Shown here one piece after another: positions 33,838-42,396 of a stretch of DNA of 64,000 nucleotides; positions within the stretch are counted from its first letter, which is position 1, and each line of letters begins with the position of its first letter. The notes beneath the pieces are model-generated. The model had not been told where the DNA came from. It did not search any database and saw only the letters and a program-made list of their open reading frames with translations. This DNA comes from JBDTME01 sp964583795 (lineage in GTDB: Bacteria; Patescibacteriota; Microgenomatia; UBA1400; PJMF01). The stretch covers positions 11,974 through 75,973 of the forward strand of contig CAZOWX010000004.1 in the NCBI GenBank assembly GCA_964583795.1, in the 5' to 3' direction. The translations under genes were made by a program, and so were the position numbers.

Positions 33838-34452
33838 ATGGTCATCAAGTATGTGCAAGTGACCGGATTAGGATTACTGTTATTTGGGGGTATTTATTGG
33901 TATACAACCGCAATGCAGATTCCAAATCCGCTAAATAAAGCAATTGCTGATACATCAGTCTATTTAATGGGTTTTTCGATGATCCTCAGTGGCATCTGTT
34001 ACTTTTGGGATTTTTTGGATACCAAAATTATCTATCGAAAGTACTTGGGACTTATCGGATTTGCATTTGCATTGGTGCACATCGGATTGTCCTTTTCAGC
34101 TTTGTTGCGCTTATTTCAAATCGAGACTTGGCAAAAGGGATTATTTTGGCCAGCGCTTGTGGGACTGGTTGCAACGATGATCTTTACCGTGATGGCTGCA
34201 ATTTCAAATCAATTTAGTGCCTCACACTTGGGTGGCAAGATGTGGAAAAACATTTTGCATACTGGGTACATTGCCATGATTTTGATTTTAGCGCATGTTG
34301 TTTTTCTCAAACTAAAATACTGGATGCCTTGGTTCAATGATGGAATGAAAACATTGCCATCATCAAGTCTTTTGGTTTCCGGTTTTATTTTGATTGTAGT
34401 GTTGATGCGAGTGGCGGTGGCGTTATCAGTTCGAACTCATGCAAAAAAGTGA
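33838..34452 (+). CDS. Ferric-reductase/MsrQ-like heme membrane protein
   Basis: From the ATG at 33838, with GGAGG upstream, the protein has 204 residues and six membrane helices. RKYLGLIGFAFALVHIGLS near 76-94 and WKNILHTGYIAMILILAHVV near 137-156 carry the paired histidines of the ferric reductase-like transmembrane domain, which hold b-type hemes. MsrQ, a member, feeds electrons to a periplasmic methionine sulfoxide reductase. It is divergent from the copper operon and 23 nt before the peroxiredoxin. An electron carrier for extracytoplasmic redox repair is a fair inference; an anchored MsrB is encoded at 23547. Confidence 0.65.
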   Translation: MVIKYVQVTGLGLLLFGGIYWYTTAMQIPNPLNKAIADTSVYLMGFSMILSGICYFWDFLDTKIIYRKYLGLIGFAFALVHIGLSFSALLRLFQIETWQKGLFWPALVGLVATMIFTVMAAISNQFSASHLGGKMWKNILHTGYIAMILILAHVVFLKLKYWMPWFNDGMKTLPSSSLLVSGFILIVVLMRVAVALSVRTHAKK

Positions 34453-34475
34453 TAGCTATTCGAAGGGGTGAGATT

Positions 34476-34940
34476 ATGCTTTCAGAGGGACAATTAATAC
34501 CTGCGTTTTCATTACACGACCAGAATGGTCAAACAGTGAGTGCAAAAGATCTTAAGGGGAACTGGGTGGTGATCTATTTTTATCCCAAAGATGACACTCC
34601 TGGTTGTACCAAGGAAGCCTGTTCATTTCGTGATACGTATGCTGATTTTGAAAAAAATGACATTAAAGTAATTGGTATGAGTAAAGACTCGGTTGCTTCT
34701 CATCAAAAGTTCAAAGAGAAGTACCAGCTTCCATTTACTTTACTTGCAGACCCTGATTTGAATGTGCTCAAGGCATTTGGTGTTTGGGCGAAGAAGAAGT
34801 TTATGGGTAGAGAGTATGATGGAATTTTACGAACAACATTTCTTATTGATCCGAGTGGAAAAGTAGCCAAGGTATATGAAAACGTGAAACCAGCTGATCA
34901 CGCCAAAATGATCTTGCATGATTGGGAAATGCTGCGATAA
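34476..34940 (+). CDS. bcp: Thiol peroxidase, BCP-type peroxiredoxin
   Basis: The enzyme reduces hydroperoxides with thioredoxin-type thiols. It has 154 residues from the ATG at 34476, preceded by a GGGGTGAG ribosome binding site. The peroxidatic Cys lies in YPKDDTPGCTKEACSFRD near 38-55, with the resolving Cys five residues later (GCTKEAC), as in alpha-2 PrxQ/BCP. The catalytic Thr and Arg (in RTTFLIDPSG) are present. It lies in the redox operon with the heme protein upstream and the 14-residue peptide downstream. Confidence 0.93.
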   Translation: MLSEGQLIPAFSLHDQNGQTVSAKDLKGNWVVIYFYPKDDTPGCTKEACSFRDTYADFEKNDIKVIGMSKDSVASHQKFKEKYQLPFTLLADPDLNVLKAFGVWAKKKFMGREYDGILRTTFLIDPSGKVAKVYENVKPADHAKMILHDWEMLR

Positions 34941-34974
34941 TGATAGATCATTATCAATAAAGAAAGGAGAATAT

Positions 34975-35019
34975 ATGATTGGAAATGGAACCTGTTGTGG
35001 TGGGGACTGCGATTGCTAA
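34975..35019 (+). CDS. 14-residue Cys-rich micropeptide
   Basis: A perfect AAAGGAG lies 6 nt before an ATG opening a 14-codon frame ending in TAA: MIGNGTCCGGDCDC. Four of the last eight residues are cysteine, arranged as CC, two glycines, and CDC, with two acidic residues. The frame is 34 nt after the peroxiredoxin stop and ends 12 nt before a strong terminator, so it is the last gene of the operon. It could chelate Cu(I) or Zn(II) like a micro-metallothionein, or act as a Cys-sensing leader peptide. I know of no family; the strong ribosome binding site is the main argument for translation. Confidence 0.55.
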   Translation: MIGNGTCCGGDCDC

Positions 35020-35031
35020 CCCTGGCACACA

Positions 35032-35063
35032 ATATCATCCCCACCGCTTGGTGGGGATGATAT
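35032..35063 (+). terminator. Strong hairpin terminator of the redox operon
   Basis: A perfect 14-bp stem (ATATCATCCCCACC and its complement) with a GCTT loop is followed by ACTTTGTTTT. It closes the operon 33838-35019. The end of the stem and the following bases include TATACT at 35061-35066, the probable -10 of the next gene. Confidence 0.75.
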
Positions 35064-35073
35064 ACTTTGTTTT

Positions 35074-35478
35074 ATGAATATGATTGATTTTAAAACCATT
35101 CTTGCTCCTTCCAAAACAATTGCCGTCGTAGGCTTGTCTGATGATCCTTCGAGACCAAGTTATCAGATTGCAACTTATTTGTTGTCGGTTGGGTTCACTG
35201 TCGTTCCAGTTAATCCCAACATCACTTCATTCAAAGGGATTGAGGCATATCCATCGTTGTCGTCGATTCCCCCTTCAATTCCGATTGACATTGTGAATAT
35301 TTTTCGAAGGTCTGAAGCAGTTCTGTCCGTTGTTCAGGAGTTAATTCAAACGCAAAGAAAAGCAGTTGTTTGGATGCAAGAGGGGGTTGTTTCCCAGTCA
35401 GCGAAACAGTTGGCTGAAGCACACGGTTTAACCGTGGTGATGGATACATGTATCATGAAGCAACACTTCGCTTTGTAG
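35074..35478 (+). CDS. CoA-binding domain protein (YccU-like)
   Basis: The 134-residue protein is a single Rossmann-type CoA-binding domain: TIAVVGLSDDPSRPSYQIA near 12-30, VPVNPN near 45, DIVNIFRRSEAV near 73-84, and a conserved Cys in DTCIMKQH at the end. Family members bind CoA or acyl-CoA and are thought to act in metabolic control or protein acylation; the role is not established. Probable leaderless start (TATACT, 7 nt). It is beyond the terminator of the redox operon and independent of it. Confidence 0.82.
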   Translation: MNMIDFKTILAPSKTIAVVGLSDDPSRPSYQIATYLLSVGFTVVPVNPNITSFKGIEAYPSLSSIPPSIPIDIVNIFRRSEAVLSVVQELIQTQRKAVVWMQEGVVSQSAKQLAEAHGLTVVMDTCIMKQHFAL

Positions 35479-35527
35479 TCGAGTGAAATTTATTGTGCGA
35501 TCACACTCTTTAAGTTTTTTCTAATTT

Positions 35528-36829
35528 TTGTTTCAACTAGTTTGTGAGTTGCTTTTGTGGTTGAATGGTTTGCATATGTTCATGTTGTCACTGGTTCTTG
35601 CTCAAACAGTTTTTTTGCTGCTCTTAGTTGGGGTGGCCCATCGGTTTCGATCGCGGTTAGGTTTTGAGCCGCTCATGGCGTTGCTTGTAACAGTTATTGT
35701 GGTGGTCCAGTGGTTGTCTGATGTTGGTTCGATGGTTGTCGCTGACTCATTGCCGTTTTTTATTGCCTCAATTGTTTTTTTCCCGTCAGTTCTCGTTGGT
35801 CTGTTTTTTATCTTTGTATTTGATGGACCAATGCATACCAGAAAATTATTCTTCGGGTTAGTTATTGGAGAAGTTCTTTATGCACTCGCAGTGTTGTTTT
35901 TGTGGCTCTTGGGTTTGATGCCAGACTATTTGCACCTCGATATGTCATGGTTTCAAAATCACACGTTTTCAACAATTGCAGTTATAGCCGATTTTTACTT
36001 TGTCACCTTTGTGTGGAGTGTCATGAGCAAAAAAGAGAGTTTGCTCTTTTTAAAGATAGCCGCAGTTTTTTTTGCCGTGAGTTGTCTAGATACAACTATT
36101 TTTGTTTTTGGAGCCTTTTGGAATAATCCGGCGATGTGGTCAATCCTGAAAGCTGACCTGATTACCAGAGCGATACTTTCTGCTGTGGTGGTCCCAGTAG
36201 CGTACGTCTATGTTTTACTAGAAAGAAAACGAACAGGTTTTCATTTGGAGACGAGGTATCCTTGGTCAATTTTAATTTCTGAACAGGAAACCCAGCTTAA
36301 GTTGAAACAGGCTAAAGAAAAAATTACCGAGCTCGAACGAACTCAGCAACAATTAAAGGAGATGGTGACAGTAGTAAATCAATCGCACTCAGCCGTCATT
36401 GTGTTTAGTAAATTATGCGAAATTACTTGGGTAAATCATGGTTTTCTCAAGCTCACGGGGTATGCGGAAAGCGAGATTATAGGAAAAAGACGAGAGCAGG
36501 TTTTTGATTTGCTCAAGGTGAGTCAAGAGGAAGTCTCAGCATTTAAGCAAGGTATCGAGCAACTCAATCCCTTCTCTGTTGAGTTAGAAATAAAGAGTAA
36601 GGAAGGTCGGTCGATCTGGATTCACACCGATATTACTCCAGTTTTTGACAACAATGAGGTCATTAAATTTATTGAAGTCGACTCGGATGTGACTCAAATG
36701 AAACTTACTGCACAAAAGTTGGAAGAGACGAACAAACAGCTATCTCGGATGAATTCATTGATGGTTGATCGAGAGTTGAAAATGGTGGAGTTAAAACAAC
36801 AACTACACCCCGTGAAGGGGAGTACATGA
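35528..36829 (+). CDS. Multi-TM membrane sensor with PAS domain
   Basis: The 433-residue protein starts at a TTG (or the ATG at 35576). Residues 1-235 contain seven membrane helices similar in layout to 7TM receptor and QueT/VUT-type regions. They are followed by a coiled-coil linker (about 250-280, SEQETQLKLKQAKEKITELE) and one PAS/PAC domain (about 290-400; NHGFLKLTGYAESEIIGK), then a further coiled coil. No kinase or cyclase domain follows. The stop overlaps the ATG of the histidine kinase by 4 nt, so it is translationally coupled to it and probably a sensory partner of it. Confidence 0.72.
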   Translation: MFQLVCELLLWLNGLHMFMLSLVLAQTVFLLLLVGVAHRFRSRLGFEPLMALLVTVIVVVQWLSDVGSMVVADSLPFFIASIVFFPSVLVGLFFIFVFDGPMHTRKLFFGLVIGEVLYALAVLFLWLLGLMPDYLHLDMSWFQNHTFSTIAVIADFYFVTFVWSVMSKKESLLFLKIAAVFFAVSCLDTTIFVFGAFWNNPAMWSILKADLITRAILSAVVVPVAYVYVLLERKRTGFHLETRYPWSILISEQETQLKLKQAKEKITELERTQQQLKEMVTVVNQSHSAVIVFSKLCEITWVNHGFLKLTGYAESEIIGKRREQVFDLLKVSQEEVSAFKQGIEQLNPFSVELEIKSKEGRSIWIHTDITPVFDNNEVIKFIEVDSDVTQMKLTAQKLEETNKQLSRMNSLMVDRELKMVELKQQLHPVKGST

Positions 36830-39198
36830 TACCCAAACGCATTATCACTCGTCTGGAGATGCTACTAGCTTGTTTGGTTATTCTTTTTGTTGTCAGTGTG
36901 GTTCAAGTAATTGTGCTTAATAATGTTCGTGCCAATATTTCCGTAAGTGTGAATATTGCTGGCAGAAATCGTATGTTGTCCCAGAGAATGGCATTCCTTA
37001 GTGAACGAGTTTCTCAAGGAGATGAAGCAGCAAGAAATGAACTGCAAAATACTTTGGACTTATATCAAGATTCCTTGTTAATACTGAAAAATGGAGGGTA
37101 TCCCAAAAGTACTGATCATTCTCATAAGCTTTCGAGTGCCCCAACCATAGTTCAACCCTCGTTGGATGCTGCAATTCGCTCGAGTCAGTCGTATATCGTT
37201 GAAATACAAAATGTGATTCATGGTGGGACAATAGGTCGCTCGTTGACCTTTTCGGTTAATGAGGTTAGAAAGCAGTCGGCAAGTATTTTGGCAATGAACG
37301 ATCAAGTAGTGAATGCGTATGTCGAGTACGACGAGCAGAGCGAACGGCGGTTTCGTAACTTCATTGTGTTTATTGTGATTGCGTGGCCAACACTCATTGG
37401 AATGTTCATTGCCGTAATGTCAAAAAATTTTTCTCGACTAAAGTCACTAACTCAGGCCGCCATTCGGATGAGTCAAGGGGCGTATTCAATTACGTTTGAA
37501 GAGTCTGGTGATGACGAGATTACCACTCTTTCAAGAGCGTACAACACTTTGGGTGAGCAAATTCGAAAATCGCTTTCGCAACTTGAGCAGCGTGTGGCTG
37601 AAAAAACTGCAGCACTACAAGAAGTTGTGACAGAAGTTGAAGTGAAAAATGATACCCTGCAACAATCAAGAATGGCGATGCTCAATTTGCTTGAAGATCT
37701 TCGAAGAGATCAGAAGCGTGATGAAGTATTTCTCTCTAGTATCGGAGAAGGATTGATTGCGACTGACGAAAAGGGCAAGATTGTGATCGCTAATCACTCT
37801 TTTGAGCAGATTTTGGGTTGGAAGGCAGAGGAAGCTGTTGGTAAACATTTTTTTGAGGTGATAACCATTTTCAATAAACTCAGTGAAGTTGTGCATGAAA
37901 AAGACCATCCTTTATCAAAGGTCCTTCAAACTGGAAAGCGAGTGGAGTTATCTGATCACTACTATCAGAAGAAAGATGGAACTAAAATCCCTATTGCTCT
38001 CGTTGTGACTCCAATTGTTATTGATGGACGTATCGAGGGAACAATAGAAGTCTTTCGTGATATTTCTCAAGACTTGGCTGAGAAAGAGCAGTTACAAGAT
38101 GCTGAGCGAAACTTGGAGGAAGCGCAGCGAATAGGCAATTTTGGTAGCTTTGTGTGGGATTTGCGAAATAACCATATTCGTTGGTCCCTCAACTCTTTTT
38201 TGATTCATGGATTTGTGCCCTCCGCTGACTCGACGCCACCTCCAATGGAGGAGTACTTTGCGGCTATTCATCCTGAAGATCGAAAAAATGCTAAGGAGAG
38301 TTTGCAGAAAGCCGTTGCAAAAGAAGAACATCATGAGGAAACATACAGGGTGGTTTGGCCTGATGAGAGTGTTCACTTTGTTAAAGTGCGCAGTCAGGTG
38401 TCATTTGATGAACAACATAAGCCCAAGAGCATGAAAGGGACCTTTCAGGATATTACTAAAGAAATGGAAGTCGATAGGATGAAAACAGAGTTTATCTCTC
38501 TTGCTTCGCATCAACTAAGAACCCCGTTGACTGCAGTAAAGTGGTTTACTGAAATGTTGATCGATGGTGATGCAGGGAAATTGGAAAATGATGCACTGGA
38601 TTTTGTCAAAAAGATTTCCGAATCAAATGAACGAATGATTGAGTTGGTTAATGCACTGTTGAACATTTCACGTATAGAGTCTGGACGGATCATGATTGAT
38701 CCAGTTGAAACAGATTTGGGAGATCTTGTTCGTCAGGTGCTATCCGAACTGGAAAATAAATTGCAAAACAAAAAGTTGAGTGTGGTTGTTAGCGTTCATC
38801 CGCAATTGCCAAAGATCTTGATTGATCCAAAGATGGTACGGCAAGTGTATTTGAACTTTTTAACGAATGCCATTAAATATACTCCTGAGGGAGGTGAGAT
38901 TAGTATTTTCTTGTCAAAAAACGACACTGATGCGATTTCACAAGTAACCGATACTGGATATGGGATTCCCCTCAAAGAGCAAGACCGAGTCTTTCAGAAG
39001 TTTTATCGAGGTGAAAACATTATTCCCATAGAGACTGAAGGTACGGGACTAGGATTGTATCTTGTAAAAGCGATTGTCGAAGCATCGGGTGGGAAAGTGT
39101 GGTTTAAGAGTGAGGAGAAGAAAGGGACATCATTTTGGTTTAGTTTGCCGTTGACTGGTACAAAGGCAAAAAAAGGTGAAGTCTCGATTGACTCATGA
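36826..39198 (+). CDS. PilJ-HAMP-PAS sensor histidine kinase
   Basis: The 790-residue kinase begins with a TM helix (about 10-32), then a PilJ-type sensor (about 34-130; NIAGRNRMLSQRMAFLSERV) outside the membrane, a second TM (about 180-200), HAMP (about 200-255), a coiled coil, two PAS/PAC domains (about 300-410 and 430-545), the dimerisation domain with the phospho-acceptor His in LASHQLRTPL near 558-567, and the ATPase with NAIKYTPEGG, DTGYGIP and GTGLGLYLV. All catalytic motifs are intact. It starts 4 nt inside the preceding PAS gene and is followed by two receivers (39236, 39631), its likely partners. PilJ domains are linked to type IV pili, but no pilus genes are visible here. Confidence 0.9.
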   Translation: MIPKRIITRLEMLLACLVILFVVSVVQVIVLNNVRANISVSVNIAGRNRMLSQRMAFLSERVSQGDEAARNELQNTLDLYQDSLLILKNGGYPKSTDHSHKLSSAPTIVQPSLDAAIRSSQSYIVEIQNVIHGGTIGRSLTFSVNEVRKQSASILAMNDQVVNAYVEYDEQSERRFRNFIVFIVIAWPTLIGMFIAVMSKNFSRLKSLTQAAIRMSQGAYSITFEESGDDEITTLSRAYNTLGEQIRKSLSQLEQRVAEKTAALQEVVTEVEVKNDTLQQSRMAMLNLLEDLRRDQKRDEVFLSSIGEGLIATDEKGKIVIANHSFEQILGWKAEEAVGKHFFEVITIFNKLSEVVHEKDHPLSKVLQTGKRVELSDHYYQKKDGTKIPIALVVTPIVIDGRIEGTIEVFRDISQDLAEKEQLQDAERNLEEAQRIGNFGSFVWDLRNNHIRWSLNSFLIHGFVPSADSTPPPMEEYFAAIHPEDRKNAKESLQKAVAKEEHHEETYRVVWPDESVHFVKVRSQVSFDEQHKPKSMKGTFQDITKEMEVDRMKTEFISLASHQLRTPLTAVKWFTEMLIDGDAGKLENDALDFVKKISESNERMIELVNALLNISRIESGRIMIDPVETDLGDLVRQVLSELENKLQNKKLSVVVSVHPQLPKILIDPKMVRQVYLNFLTNAIKYTPEGGEISIFLSKNDTDAISQVTDTGYGIPLKEQDRVFQKFYRGENIIPIETEGTGLGLYLVKAIVEASGGKVWFKSEEKKGTSFWFSLPLTGTKAKKGEVSIDS

Positions 39199-39235
39199 GA
39201 TAAGCCAGCTGATTATTATGTACGAAAGGAATTGT

Positions 39236-39628
39236 ATGGATACAAATAAGAGCCCTGCAGTAATGGTAGTAGAAGACGAAATGTTTTTGCTTGAAGCCAT
39301 TACTCGAAAATTGCAAACTTCGAATATTGAAGTGATTTCTTGCGCTTCCGGAAAACAAGCATTTGACTACCTAGATCAACTTTCGGTGCTCCCCCGGGTT
39401 ATTTGGTTGGATTATTATCTCAAGGACATGAATGGGATTGAGTTTATGCAGAAGTTAAAACAAAACGAGTTATGGAGTAAAATCCCTGTAGTCGTTGTCA
39501 GTAATTCCGCTGGAGCTCAAAAAGTTCATCACATGTTAGCATTGGGTGTAAATAAATATATAGTAAAAGCTGATCATCGTCTCGATGAGATCATTGGGAT
39601 GATGAATGAGTACGTGAGTTCGGAGTAA
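39236..39628 (+). CDS. Response regulator receiver
   Basis: From the ATG at 39236, preceded by AAAGGA, the protein has 130 residues, a single REC domain. The acidic pair is in VVEDEMF, the phospho-acceptor Asp in IWLDYYL, and the switch lysine in YIVKADH. It has no output domain. It lies 37 nt after the histidine kinase and 2 nt before the next receiver, so the three form one operon. Confidence 0.88.
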   Translation: MDTNKSPAVMVVEDEMFLLEAITRKLQTSNIEVISCASGKQAFDYLDQLSVLPRVIWLDYYLKDMNGIEFMQKLKQNELWSKIPVVVVSNSAGAQKVHHMLALGVNKYIVKADHRLDEIIGMMNEYVSSE

Positions 39629-39630
39629 AT

Positions 39631-39990
39631 ATGAAAAAAATTCTTGTTGCCGAAGATGATACGTTTTTGAGCAAAGTGTTTGAGGCGAAGTTGACAAAGG
39701 AAGGGTATGAGGTAATGGTTGTTTCTGATGGCACTTTAGTTCTCGAAAATTTAGTCAGTTTTTCACCAGATTTTATTCTGTTGGATATCATGATGCCCAA
39801 GATGAATGGGTTTGAGGTTTTGGAAGAGCTACAGCGGCGAGGGGTAACTACCCCAATAGTAGTCACTTCTAACCTCGGCCAAATTGAAGACAGGCAGAAA
39901 GCAATTGCCTTAGGTGCAAAAGATTTTTTGGTCAAAAGTGATAATGGAATTCAGCAAATTGTTGAAAGGATCAAGCAGTTTTTGTCGTAA
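39631..39990 (+). CDS. Response regulator receiver
   Basis: The 119-residue REC protein carries the acidic pair in VAEDDTF, the phospho-acceptor Asp in LLDIMMP and the switch Lys in FLVKSDN. No output domain is present. It starts 2 nt after the stop of the preceding receiver. Two receivers after one kinase suggest that phosphotransfer is split between two targets, or one acts as a phosphate sink. Confidence 0.88.
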   Translation: MKKILVAEDDTFLSKVFEAKLTKEGYEVMVVSDGTLVLENLVSFSPDFILLDIMMPKMNGFEVLEELQRRGVTTPIVVTSNLGQIEDRQKAIALGAKDFLVKSDNGIQQIVERIKQFLS

Positions 39991-40053
39991 AGCCCCAGAG
40001 TTTTTTCTGAACCACAAGTTGTAGTTTTGTACTGAGTTATAACTTCTCTTTTA

Positions 40054-40087
40054 GCCCAGACTTTTTCTTCAATTTGGGCACTTTTTT
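40054..40087 (+). terminator. Rho-independent terminator after the kinase operon
   Basis: GCCCAGA (40054-40060) pairs with TTTGGGC (40073-40079) over a 12-nt loop, followed by ACTTTTTT. It separates the signalling operon from the giant surface protein gene. Confidence 0.6.
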
Positions 40088-40228
40088 CTAGTTTGTCACA
40101 AAAAAGCATGAAACAACCAAGAATCATTGTTGATTTCATTGTTCAATTGAGGATATAACTATTGTATACGAGATCTGTGGATTGAGGATGTTGTTATTGT
40201 TGGCCTAAACATGAAAAAGATTTGAGTT

Positions 40229-42384
40229 ATGAGAGTCATTTCGAAACAAACACATCAAACTGCTGATAGGCAGCTGAAGTTCGTGAATACGTTCTCTAGA
40301 CGAGGCGGGGGTTTTTGGGCAAGGATGAAGGAATCCTTTTTTCGCTCGAAGAGAAGTGTTTTGAGTGTCAGTCATCCCAAAAAGTACAGTAAGATTTACC
40401 TTCGGACCTATGGCTTGACCTTCTTTTTCATTGGTTTTATTGTTGGTGCTTGCTTCCTCATTTATCGAAAGTTTGCTCTAACCGTGTTTGCTTCAGATGC
40501 GACACAAAGCTGGACTTTTGCCACATCCGGTGATTACACCCTTTCAGACTCGACTTTAATTGAAACCACTGGTTCTGCAGCACGTTTAAAGTTGCAGGAG
40601 TATAGCTCCGATGCTTCAACAGCGCTGTTGCTGCACTTAAATGAAGCATCAGGAAGTCCTACTGATTCGTCGTCGTATGGCGCAACAGTGACGAATTCGA
40701 ATGTAACTTTTGATAGTTCAGGGATAATGAATAATCGTGGCATCTTTTCTGGTGTTGGAAGTTATCTGAGTGTTCCTGACTCAACTGCGCTGTCACTCAC
40801 CGGGGCCCATTCTATCGAATCATGGGTGAACTTTGATACGACATTTACTTCAACTAGTCATAGTGAGCGACAAACGATTGTCGATAAAGGATCCTATCAG
40901 CTGTATTTTGAGCATACGTCTGGGAAGCTGTTGTATGAACTTGAACCATCAGGAACAAAAAGTTGGTCTCAGGTTGCTGGTCCGAATCTAAACGCTGGTA
41001 ACGGGAATAGTATTAATACAACCTGGGACTTAAATGGAAAACCGACCTTCTACGATTCAGTCAAAATGGGAACATACCAATTTGTAGCAATTGGATCATC
41101 GAACGGACCCAATGATAGTGAAGTATGGCGTTGCAGCGGTTGTGATGGTTCTTCACCAACTTGGACAAAGGTCGGTGGTGATGGAGTTTTTACGAGCTGG
41201 CCGATCGATACCTATGAATTCGCTACTACGTTGGCAACAGACGGAACCTATTTGTATGCGGGTTTGGGCGGGACAGCTGCTGGAGATGGAGATTTGTGGC
41301 GATGTACTGGTTGTGATGGATCTAGTCCTAGTTGGACCAAAGTTGGTGGTGATGCCATTAATTCAAGTTGGGCGGCTAACACGTATGAATCAGTGGTGAG
41401 AGTGGTTGTCTCTGGTACGACAGTGTATGCGGGTTTAGGTGCGAGTGCAGGAGATGCAGAAGTATATCGGTGTACAAACTGTAGTACTTCGCCGAGTTGG
41501 ACACGTATCGGCGGTGATGCCGTAAACTCTTCGTGGGCCAACAGTACTTATGAAGAGGTTCGGTCCATGATTTTGTTGGGAAGTAATTTGGTGGTTGGCC
41601 TAGGGAACACAGCTGGTGATGGTGAGGTTTGGAGCACTAATACAACAACAATTGCTTGGACCAAACGAGGTGGAGATGGTTCCGGAGCAGCCGGGCAAAG
41701 TTGGGGAAGTGCCAATGAGCAAATTAATGGCTTGAGTGGAAATGGAAACACCTTATATGTCGGGTTAGGAACAACGCCGGCAAATGAAGCAGAAGTATGG
41801 CGTTGTGACTTATCAGTGGCATGTACAGCTACCACTGGGTGGACCCAAGTTGGAGGTGATGGATTAAATACCAGTTGGAATACCAATTACGAGTCAGTGA
41901 GGAGTTTATTGGTTTCGGGAACAACAGTCTATGCCGGACTAGGGGATAGTGCCGGAGATGCAGAGGTATGGAAATGCACTAGCTGTGATGGGGTAACTCC
42001 TTCATGGACTCAGATTGCCGGAGATAGCACGACATGGGTTGAACCACAAAGTTGGTGGTCAACTCATACTCAAGTAAATGCTTTGAGTTTAGATGGGACA
42101 GTGTTGTATGTTGGAATTTCCAGTGCCAGTTGGTCGAGTGAGTTCTGGCGGTGTGACACTAGTGGCACTTGCTCTAACACGTTGGGGTGGACCAGACTTG
42201 GTGGGGGATATGTGAATACTTCTTGGGAGCAGCCAGGAATTTATACTGTCCAGGAGCTCGCTTCAGGTGATGAGAAGATCTATGCTGGATTGGGAAACGC
42301 ATTAGCTGGAGATGCTATCGTCTGGGAATATGAGCCTGATACCGACACATGGACAATTATTGGCGGTCAGGGCCTAAATAGTAG
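40229..42384 (+). CDS. Giant surface protein, N-terminal part (split LamG, propeller repeats)
   Basis: This is the 5' part of a gene of about 2,070 codons interrupted by the gap at 42385-42394. It starts with a basic cytosolic stretch (about 65 residues) and one TM helix (about 66-84), so it is anchored with its C-terminus outside. Residues about 125-244 are the first half of a LamG/concanavalin-like domain (ALLLHLNEASGSPTDSSSYG, then ESWVNFDTTF). From about 245 there are tandem repeats of about 50 residues with cores YAGLG, EVWRC, WTKVGGD and NSSW..NTYE. The repeats continue past the gap. The second half of the LamG fold comes only after them, near residue 1034. No enzymatic motif is seen; adhesion or carbohydrate binding is likely. 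Confidence 0.8.
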
Positions 42385-42394
42385 NNNNNNNNNN
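42385..42394. other. Scaffold gap (10 N) inside the giant gene, true length probably 11
   Basis: The frames on the two sides differ by one base. The repeat pattern N-S-S-W-x-x-N-T-(Y/F)-E predicts that 11 nt are missing (one to finish Ser, three for Trp, six for two residues, one for Asn). Eleven bases instead of ten restore one frame of 2,070 codons from 40229 to 46437. Confidence 0.6.
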
Positions 42395-42396
42395 AT

